This document shows positions 34,138-41,294 of a stretch of 64,000 nucleotides of DNA, in pieces. Source of the DNA: Rhodocyclaceae bacterium (lineage in GTDB: Bacteria; Pseudomonadota; Gammaproteobacteria; Burkholderiales; Usitatibacteraceae); assembly GCA_020247395.1 (NCBI GenBank), contig JADCJC010000038.1, positions 51,257 to 115,256 on the forward strand, given 5' to 3'. The first letter of the stretch is position 1, and every line of letters starts with the position of its first letter. The position numbers and the translations under genes are program-made. The notes below the pieces were generated by a model that saw only the letters and a list, made by a program, of their open reading frames with translations, was not told where the DNA came from and ran no database searches.

Positions 34138-36948
34138 CTAAGGGAGAACGATAACCACCGTATCGTCCATGACGAGTGGCGCTGACGGTTCACCTCCACC
34201 AAAGGCGATTGTCGCTGGTGTCGTGTTGAGCTTCCTGTAACCCGCATCGTAGTCCCATGTTGTCACGTACAGCTTTGCTCCGCTCACCTCACGGAGGCCG
34301 CCCAAGGCAGACGAGGCGATTGTGAAGGTTACCTTGTTGCGCTTTGGGTCGACCGCCAAATGTGCTGCCGGCGTCACGATGGTTCCCTCTGATTCAGCGC
34401 TTGCCCCATCGTGTGAGAAAAGCGTGTTTGACCAGCCATGGCATCTCAGTCGATAGTGCCAGCGCATACCCTCTGGGAGCGGCGTATTTTGCAGTGGCAT
34501 TATGTTGAGACCACCGGCGCGGCCGGGTAGCTCAAAAAAAATCGTAAAAGCCACGTGGTCAAAACCATTCTGCGGATTCCAAGTCCGCGTGATTTTGTTC
34601 ATCTTCAACTCGATACGAAGCGCACCGCCGCTGCTTGAAACAGTCGTTCGGCGAATGTCTAGCTGCCGATTTGCGCCCCAAGTCGGATCTGTTGGATAAA
34701 CGTAGGTTCCTCGAGGGCCACGATCATCGCCAGCTGGATCGTTAATACTGACAAGTGTTCGCCAGCGCGGCTGCACTCGAAACTTGGTTCGTTCGGATAC
34801 GACGACATCACTCGTCTTGTCATTCTGCGCGACAAGGACAAACTCGTGGGTGACATTGGGGTCCAACATTTGCGATGTGTTAATGACAGCCTTCCATCGC
34901 CCGTCTGCTGTCGGCGCTACCGCAGTCTTTCCGGAGACGTTTCCGTCGACGACGAGGCTCAGTGTGGTGGCGCCCTTGACGTGCCCCTTAACCTCAACGT
35001 TTCCGGTTAGTGTGTTGGACTTCAGTGGATTGGTGGTGATCTCAACGAGCGGCACACTAGACGGCGGTTGGTTTGGGTGGGGAGAGGCTAGCTTTGCTGC
35101 GCGCCATGCGAGGCCCGCGCGTGGCGGGAGTGTGAGTGAAATTCGCCCATGCCTTCCTACGACAATGTTGCGAGGGGCGCCGTCAATACTAAAGATGCCG
35201 GTTAGCAACGTGCCCTCCGGAAGCGAGGTGTCTGCATTGTCGAGAATGCTTTCATGGTCGGCTGAGTTAAAGGCAACGATCGCGGTCTCGGCGCCATAGT
35301 TAAGGCGATAGGCAAGCGCCCCTGCCGATGCCGCGTTTTCGCGCAACACGGTCGGCCTTCCCCTAGAGAAGACCTTGTGTTCGCGGCGCATTGTTGAAAC
35401 TGCCTTGATAAATTGGTACATCTCCGACGTGGTGTCGAATCGGTCGCGGCCGCCGGATTGAAATCCTTCCTTGAACATGGCTCCCCGCTGCTCGGTGAAG
35501 GATTGTTCGGTGCCGTAGTAGATGGTTGGTATTCCGGGTAGTGTCATGATAAGAAGCAGACTTTGTTTGAGTCCGCTAATGGTTCCGCCTGCCAAATAAC
35601 GATCAACATCGTGGTTGTCGACAAATGTGGGCATCATATGCGGTCGTTGATGCGTTCTTAGAGTGTCGCGAATGCGATAGCCTAGCTCGGCCGTGGGTCG
35701 GCCGCGTGCAAATACGTCGCCACTCGTGCCGTAAAGAGGGAAGTTGAGCATGCCTAGCAGCAATGGCGTGCCCTTCGGTGTAACCATATAGTTCTCGAGT
35801 TTTCTGGCGCTACCATTTTGAAATGCCCGATCGATGCCGAATCCTTCACCAAATACGTGAAAATTCTGGCGCCCAGTTTGCTCGGCGATACGCAGAACAC
35901 CTGGGCTGTATTTGTCGGTTGAACGCAGGAAGTCGTCGAAAAAGTCGGCGGGTACATAGAAGGCGGTATCCACGCGATAGGCGTCAACGCCAACTTCCTT
36001 GATCCAATATCCATAACTTTCGCGGAGTGCGCGGCGGACAGTCCTGTTTTCCGTGTTGAGGTCGTCCAAATCCGACATCTGAAAGTTCAGTTCTTGGTGT
36101 TTGTTGGTGTAGTCGGTGATGTTTGGCGTCCAGTGAAAGATGCGCGCTTTCCGATGCGCTGAAATACGCGCATCGTTTAGGTTGAATGGCCACTGCGTTG
36201 GGCGTGAAGTTGGTGCTGAGGCTTCATTGATCTTGAAGTTTTTGTAAGGTCGTTGCCGATCCCATTCGCCCGCATAGCTGAAGTAATTGCCAGTATGATT
36301 GACAACGATATCTTGAATCAGGTACATGCCTGCTGAGTGGATATCGTGAGATAGATTGCGATAGTCCTCCAGCGAACCCAGATGCCGATCGACCTGCATG
36401 AAGTGTTCTGCCCAGTAGCCATGAAAACCGCTGAACTGGGATGTGGGATCCCACCACTGGTTGGCTACCGGAGGGGTTATCCATATCGCGGTTGCGCCGA
36501 GCCCTTTGATGTAGTCGAGTCGCTTGCTAATGCCTTTGAGATCGCCGCCGTTGTAGGTCGAGTTACGTTTGGGATCGTATTCGCCGACTCCCATATCGTT
36601 ATTGCTTTTGTCGCCATCTTCAAACCTGTCGGTCATCAAAAAGTAGATGATCTGGTCGCGCCAATCGGGGGACGGTACGTGCAGCTTGCGTGACTCAATT
36701 GCTGCAGACGCGTCTGCGCCAATCGGCATGAGCAATGCTGCAAGTAAGTTGAAAGTTAGTGCGACACGCATTAGGCCAAACTTTCTGAGCGGTCGATTGT
36801 TGACCGTGCCAAATGATGTCGAGTGTTCGCCGAATAGGAGAGTTCGCATGATGCGGTTTCGCTTGAGTGGCAATCGGGATCGTTGTTCATGTGCTTGTTG
36901 CAAAAATGGCGTGCTTCCGGGGAAATTGTTGAGTTTTTCCAACAACAT
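34138..36948 (-). CDS. Exported GH13 alpha-amylase with glucodextranase-type C-terminal module
   Basis: 936 residues from the ATG at 36948, which has a good GAGGAG site. The signal-like helix is only at residues 60-80 (MRVALTFNLLAALLMPIGADA), so an internal start at 36771 is possible. The GH13 core spans about 95-600: DIVVNH (213-218), nucleophile Asp327 in AYRVDTA, acid Glu368 in VFGEGF, and NHD ending at Asp447. An Ig-like domain (about 620-710) is followed by a C-terminal module (about 720-935) with INDPAGDDRGPRGTYVYPT, typical of the glucodextranase C-terminal domain. It should cut starch or maltodextrins outside the cytoplasm. An operator-like site lies 48 bases upstream. Confidence 0.9.
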   Translation of the reverse strand: MLLEKLNNFPGSTPFLQQAHEQRSRLPLKRNRIMRTLLFGEHSTSFGTVNNRPLRKFGLMRVALTFNLLAALLMPIGADASAAIESRKLHVPSPDWRDQIIYFLMTDRFEDGDKSNNDMGVGEYDPKRNSTYNGGDLKGISKRLDYIKGLGATAIWITPPVANQWWDPTSQFSGFHGYWAEHFMQVDRHLGSLEDYRNLSHDIHSAGMYLIQDIVVNHTGNYFSYAGEWDRQRPYKNFKINEASAPTSRPTQWPFNLNDARISAHRKARIFHWTPNITDYTNKHQELNFQMSDLDDLNTENRTVRRALRESYGYWIKEVGVDAYRVDTAFYVPADFFDDFLRSTDKYSPGVLRIAEQTGRQNFHVFGEGFGIDRAFQNGSARKLENYMVTPKGTPLLLGMLNFPLYGTSGDVFARGRPTAELGYRIRDTLRTHQRPHMMPTFVDNHDVDRYLAGGTISGLKQSLLLIMTLPGIPTIYYGTEQSFTEQRGAMFKEGFQSGGRDRFDTTSEMYQFIKAVSTMRREHKVFSRGRPTVLRENAASAGALAYRLNYGAETAIVAFNSADHESILDNADTSLPEGTLLTGIFSIDGAPRNIVVGRHGRISLTLPPRAGLAWRAAKLASPHPNQPPSSVPLVEITTNPLKSNTLTGNVEVKGHVKGATTLSLVVDGNVSGKTAVAPTADGRWKAVINTSQMLDPNVTHEFVLVAQNDKTSDVVVSERTKFRVQPRWRTLVSINDPAGDDRGPRGTYVYPTDPTWGANRQLDIRRTTVSSSGGALRIELKMNKITRTWNPQNGFDHVAFTIFFELPGRAGGLNIMPLQNTPLPEGMRWHYRLRCHGWSNTLFSHDGASAESEGTIVTPAAHLAVDPKRNKVTFTIASSALGGLREVSGAKLYVTTWDYDAGYRKLNTTPATIAFGGGEPSAPLVMDDTVVIVLP

Positions 36949-36995
36949 TTTGCTCCTCGCCTCGACCTTTGTCAGCCGGTTTTGTTCTCAAAAGT

Positions 36996-37010
36996 TGTAG
37001 GATAACTACA
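36996..37010. promoter_or_regulatory. Putative operator, site 1
   Basis: TGTAGGATAACTACA: inverted repeat TGTAG-N5-CTACA. It lies 48 bases upstream of the exported amylase start, within the divergent region shared with the TonB-receptor gene. Its 16 bases including the following T are identical to site 3 upstream of malK and glgP. Confidence 0.7.
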
Positions 37011-37077
37011 TTGTTATTGCGCGTGTTTTTTTGCAAGAATCATATAAGTATTTGTTTAATAGAGATATTTACTAAAA

Positions 37078-37092
37078 TGTTGCATCGCAACA
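37078..37092. promoter_or_regulatory. Second palindrome TGTTGC-ATC-GCAACA
   Basis: A perfect 6-3-6 inverted repeat in the AT-rich divergent region between the amylase and the TonB-receptor gene, midway between operator sites 1 and 2. It could be a site for another regulator or a short RNA hairpin. No second copy was noticed at the other promoters of the island. Confidence 0.45.
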
Positions 37093-37137
37093 GTCTCGTT
37101 AGCGATTATTTGACCTATCTGGATTCGTTGACAGCAA

Positions 37138-37152
37138 TATAGTTTTACTACA
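37138..37152. promoter_or_regulatory. Putative operator, site 2
   Basis: TATAGTTTTACTACA, one mismatch from TGTAG-N5-CTACA. It lies about 120 bases upstream of the TonB-receptor ATG, immediately downstream of TTGACA (37128-37133), so a bound regulator would overlap a likely promoter. Confidence 0.55.
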
Positions 37153-37271
37153 CACTTCGGTTGAATTCTGTGCCTCAGAATCGTCTGCTGTATCCGCCTA
37201 TGTGCGGGCAATATCGAAAAGTGTCCCTTCAGGGACCTCAATACGCCTTAACCAACCCGAGGAGATCTTTG

Positions 37272-40079
37272 ATGAACCGTACTGTCAAATCCCGCGCTTT
37301 AGATCACTCCAGTAAGGAGTTTTCTTTCAAGTTGCGACCAGTTGCCGCAGCCTGTGCGCTGGCCATATTCGCTTCTGGCGCGAGCGCCCAACAGGCTGCG
37401 CCAGCAACTGATAAAGCTGCCGAAGCTGCCAAGGCTGAAGCGCAAAAGAAGGAAGCTGCGAAGAAGGATGCAGCGAAGGTGCCTCCGGTCGAAAATTTTG
37501 TCGTGACCGCCGGTATCCGGCGAGGCATTGAAGATGCGATTTCTGTAAAGCAGAACTCCACGTCGATTGTGGAGTCGATTTCTGCTGAAGATATCGGCAA
37601 GTTGCCTGACGTTAGCATCGCGGAATCAATTTCTCGCTTGCCTGGTCTTGCTGCGCAACGTGTCGCCGGCCGCGCGCAGGTGATTAGTGTGCGAGGCTTG
37701 TCCCCAGACTTTGCGACCACGCTTCTAAATGGTCGCGAGCAGGTCAGCACTGGCGACAATCGTAGTGTCGAGTTTGACCAATATCCATCGGAACTGCTGA
37801 GCGCGGTGACTGTTTACAAAACGCCAGATTCCAGCTTGGTTGGGCAGGGGCTTTCCGGTACGTTGGATATGCAGACTGTTCGCCCACTGTCGTTCGGCGG
37901 ACGCGCGGTATCGGTAAACGTGCGCGGTGAGAAGAACTCACTTGGTGATATCGCCAACGCGAAGGCAACGGGCAATCGCGTTAGCGTTACTTACATCGAT
38001 CAACTCGCCAACAAAACTGTCGGCGTCGCGTTCGGTTATTCGCGCCTCGAGTCGCCGATATTGGAGCAGCAGGTCGGTCTTTATGAGCCTTGGGAGACGC
38101 CTGGCCGTAATGGAGTCCCTTCAGGTACCCAGTACACAAATGGCATTAAGTCACTTGCGCGCAGCGGTAAAAATACGCGCGAGGGCTTTATGGGTGTTTT
38201 AGAAATCAAGGCTTCGAATGAATGGACGACGACATTCGACTTGTATTCATCCAAGTTTGATCGCGAAGATACGGCAAACCAATTTGAGGCAAATCTCGGC
38301 GACTACAACGGCGGCTTTGCACCAGGGTTGCGTTGGTCGTCTGTAAACGTCGTTAACGGTGTTTTACAAGGCGGCGTAGCCACAGGGCTCTACCCCTTGG
38401 TGCGCGGTATCTACACCAAGCGGGAGGACAAATTAAGCGCATTTGGCTGGAACAATCGCTTCCAGTTCGACGGATGGTCGCTGTTGGCAGACGCGAACAT
38501 CTCGACCGCCAAACGTGATGAGCTAAGTCTGGAGAACAATTTGCAGCTGGCGCGGACATCAGCTAGCACTGCGCCGCTTGACTCATTGACGCTTGCGTGG
38601 AACACGGGCGGATTCCCAACCATGCGCCCAGGGCTTAGCTACTCAGACGCAACCCGTTTGTTCGTGGATAACACTATTTACGGATCCGGTTACGGCAAAA
38701 CCCCCAAGGTCGAAGACGAGTTGAAGGGATATAAGTTGGTCGCCTCGTTCCCTTTGGGGACGGCCTCCTCGTACTTCTCGGACATAGACGTTGGACTGAA
38801 CTTCGCAGAGCGCACCAAGAAAAAGCGCCAGCCTGAAGGTGGGATTAACTTACGCGCGGGGCCAACTACAATCGCGGGTGACCTGCAGTATTCACGCGTT
38901 GACCTTGGATTTTCTGGGTCGGGCGTAATCCCAGCATGGAACGTGCCTGGCGTCGTTTCGCGCTACATGATGTTTGCGCCGACGGACACCCTAAATTACC
39001 TGATCTCCAAAGGGTGGGATGTCACGGAAAAGGTCACTACCAGCTTCATCAAGGCAAATCTTGATGGCCAACTGGGTTCGGTGAGTTTGCGTGGCAATGT
39101 TGGTGTACAGGTGCAGAACACTGACCAGTCTTCGAACTCTAGGTATTACGATGGTACGGCACCCGCCGCGAGCCAAGTTAAGCCTGTAACAGATTCAAAA
39201 TCCTACACTGATGTATTGCCGAGCGTAAACCTCGCATTTGGTTTAGGCAATGAACAAACCTTGCGCCTGGCCGTTGCAAAACAGTTAGCTCGGCCACGTG
39301 TTGATCAACTACGTTCAGCGCTTGACTTTGGTGTCAGCAACGTCGATTTCAAGCCGGGCGGCAGTGGTGGCAACACCAAACTCGATCCGTGGCGTGCCAA
39401 CGCGTTTGACATTTCTTATGAAAAGTACTTCGGCAATAAGGCCTATGTCGCGGTCGCGGGTTTCTACAAGGATCTGAGGAGTTACATCTACACACAATCC
39501 CAGAACTACGACTTTTCAAGATTTACACCCGGTACGATTGCACGCACGAATTTTGGTAACTACACCGCGCCCTACAATGGCCAAGGTGGGAAGCTGAAGG
39601 GTGCAGAACTCTCGATCTCGTTGCCGATGAGCATGATCGCAAAGGAGCTGGACGGCTTTGGTATTGTCGCAAGCGCAAGTTACAGCGATAGCGCAATTAA
39701 GATTCAGGATCCCAGCAGCAACATTGGCGCCAACATCCCGTTGCCCGGTCTGTCAAAAAATGTCACGAATTTGACAGCCTATTATGAAAAGCACGGATTC
39801 TCGGCTCGTATAAGTCAGCGCAAACGCGATGATTTTGTGGGTGAGATTGGTAACTTTGCGAACGACCGCACTTTGCGCTACGTTGTCGGAGAAACGATTG
39901 TTGATGCGCAACTCGGCTACTCGATTAACCAAGGCATGTTCAAAGGACTGAGTTTTGTACTGCAGGCCAACAATCTTAACAACCAGCCTTATCAAACGTA
40001 CGCTGGAAGCCGCGATCGCCCGTATGAATACATCAAGTACGGCCGCACAGTGTTATTCGGTGTGAACTACAAGATGTAA
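37272..40079 (+). CDS. TonB-dependent outer-membrane receptor, probably for maltodextrins
   Basis: The ATG at 37272 follows GAGGAGATCTTTG and gives 935 residues; the longer ORF from 37161 has no such site. The signal peptide (ACALAIFASGASAQ) is followed by an unusual Ala/Lys-rich linker (about 40-68), then a TonB-box-like VENFVVTAG. The plug domain follows (ISAEDIGKLPDVSIAESISRLPG, ISVRGLSPDFATTLLNGR), then a 22-strand-type barrel ending in VLFGVNYKM, with terminal aromatic/Met typical of outer-membrane insertion. Maltodextrin is inferred as the ligand from its place in the starch island and from the shared operator. Confidence 0.9.
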   Translation: MNRTVKSRALDHSSKEFSFKLRPVAAACALAIFASGASAQQAAPATDKAAEAAKAEAQKKEAAKKDAAKVPPVENFVVTAGIRRGIEDAISVKQNSTSIVESISAEDIGKLPDVSIAESISRLPGLAAQRVAGRAQVISVRGLSPDFATTLLNGREQVSTGDNRSVEFDQYPSELLSAVTVYKTPDSSLVGQGLSGTLDMQTVRPLSFGGRAVSVNVRGEKNSLGDIANAKATGNRVSVTYIDQLANKTVGVAFGYSRLESPILEQQVGLYEPWETPGRNGVPSGTQYTNGIKSLARSGKNTREGFMGVLEIKASNEWTTTFDLYSSKFDREDTANQFEANLGDYNGGFAPGLRWSSVNVVNGVLQGGVATGLYPLVRGIYTKREDKLSAFGWNNRFQFDGWSLLADANISTAKRDELSLENNLQLARTSASTAPLDSLTLAWNTGGFPTMRPGLSYSDATRLFVDNTIYGSGYGKTPKVEDELKGYKLVASFPLGTASSYFSDIDVGLNFAERTKKKRQPEGGINLRAGPTTIAGDLQYSRVDLGFSGSGVIPAWNVPGVVSRYMMFAPTDTLNYLISKGWDVTEKVTTSFIKANLDGQLGSVSLRGNVGVQVQNTDQSSNSRYYDGTAPAASQVKPVTDSKSYTDVLPSVNLAFGLGNEQTLRLAVAKQLARPRVDQLRSALDFGVSNVDFKPGGSGGNTKLDPWRANAFDISYEKYFGNKAYVAVAGFYKDLRSYIYTQSQNYDFSRFTPGTIARTNFGNYTAPYNGQGGKLKGAELSISLPMSMIAKELDGFGIVASASYSDSAIKIQDPSSNIGANIPLPGLSKNVTNLTAYYEKHGFSARISQRKRDDFVGEIGNFANDRTLRYVVGETIVDAQLGYSINQGMFKGLSFVLQANNLNNQPYQTYAGSRDRPYEYIKYGRTVLFGVNYKM

Positions 40080-40100
40080 GTAATTCTCCGTGGGAACTTG

Positions 40101-40135
40101 AAACCCTCTTCAGCCAAGCTGTCGAGGGTTTTTTT
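40101..40135 (+). terminator. Intrinsic terminator of the TonB-receptor gene
   Basis: AAACCCTC, 15-base loop, GAGGGTTT running into TTTTT: an 8-bp stem and a T-tract starting 22 bases after the stop codon. It should separate the receptor from the downstream aldo/keto reductase gene. Confidence 0.85.
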
Positions 40136-40182
40136 GTTTCTGGAGTCGCTTACTTGAGTCGCGAGCAAACTAGGGTGACAAC

Positions 40183-41061
40183 ATGATTGGTCGGCGAGCA
40201 TATGGGCTTTGCGATTTCCTGGTATCTGAAGTTGGATTAGGCGCCGCCCAAATTGGGAATCCGCAACTTGACGACAGATCAGTGGCATCGTTGCTCGATC
40301 TCGCACTTGAAAGTGGTGTGACGTTGTTCGACACGGCGCCAAGTTACGGTCATTCTGAAGACCGGCTGGGAAAGTTTATCCAGCACAAGAGACACAAGAT
40401 TATTGTGTCAACAAAGTTTGGCTACGGCGTTGACGGCATCGCTGACTGGACAGGGCCCTGTGTATCAGCGGGGATCGATCAGGCGCTAAAGGTACTTCGC
40501 ACTGATTTTATTGACATCGCCCACCTGCATTCCTGTCCACAAGTCGTTCTTGAAGAGGGAAGTGTCATTGAGGCGCTAGCGGATGCCCGGCGCCAAGGGA
40601 AAGTCCGCGCAATTGCTTACTCCGGTGACGGAGATGCGCTGGCGTTCGCTCTAGGCTGTGGTGAATTCGATGGGTTTATGGCGTCGTTTAATGTTTGTGA
40701 CCAGCGTGTCCGGCGGGAGGTGTTCCCCGTACTTGCAGGGCGCGGTTTCATCGCAAAACGTCCGCTTGCCAACAGCGTGTGGCGTCATCAGGTTCAGCCC
40801 ATAGGAGAATATGGTGAGCCGTACTGGCTACGTTTGCAGAAGATGCGGCTTTCTACTGGCGATTGTGGTTGGGGAGAGACCGCACTTCGTTTTGTTTTGG
40901 TCGAGCCCACGCTTTCATCAGCCATCGTCGGTACCGGAAATAGTGCGCATTTGCTGGAGGCCCTTAGCTGGTCGAAAGCAGGAGTATTGCCGCCAGCGCG
41001 AACATCGGAGATCCGTGATGCATTCGAAAAAAACGATGTTGACTGGGTGGGGCAGGTCTAG
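40183..41061 (+). CDS. Aldo/keto reductase
   Basis: 292 residues, ATG start. The catalytic tetrad is visible: Asp50 and Tyr55 in FDTAPSYG, Lys78 in STKFG, His116 in HLHS. The C-terminal cofactor region has VEPTLSSAIVGTGN. It should reduce an aldehyde or oxidise a sugar with NAD(P)H. It sits alone between the TonB-receptor terminator and a convergent amylase gene. A role in sugar metabolism fits the context but is not shown. Confidence 0.88.
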   Translation: MIGRRAYGLCDFLVSEVGLGAAQIGNPQLDDRSVASLLDLALESGVTLFDTAPSYGHSEDRLGKFIQHKRHKIIVSTKFGYGVDGIADWTGPCVSAGIDQALKVLRTDFIDIAHLHSCPQVVLEEGSVIEALADARRQGKVRAIAYSGDGDALAFALGCGEFDGFMASFNVCDQRVRREVFPVLAGRGFIAKRPLANSVWRHQVQPIGEYGEPYWLRLQKMRLSTGDCGWGETALRFVLVEPTLSSAIVGTGNSAHLLEALSWSKAGVLPPARTSEIRDAFEKNDVDWVGQV

Positions 41062-41294
41062 CCGCGTATCTGTTTCCGGTACATGCTTAACGGTCTTGCC
41101 GGTCGTTGAGCGCCCACGCAGTCAGTCAAGGTGGATTCGACCATCACTTCTTTCATTGGTGCGCATGTTGCGGCACGCAGGAAACCTATCGTGGGCAGTA
41201 CGCTACCTCGCCGCAGTAGCCCGCCGCAACTTTATCCAAGATTGCCAACAACTTCTTTGGCCCTGTTATGGCCAAGACTTCCCGCGACACTTTT
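41062..41294. other. 233-bp intergenic region between convergent genes
   Basis: It lies between the aldo/keto reductase and the lipoprotein amylase stop codons. Overlapping short ORFs read through it in two plus-strand frames, but none has a start with a ribosome site or a recognisable sequence. No strong hairpin with a U-tract was found. Confidence 0.4.

Noticed and set aside
41062..41294. Possible gene remnant between the aldo/keto reductase and the amylase
   Set aside because: Overlapping ORFs in two frames give no recognisable similarity and no start signal.
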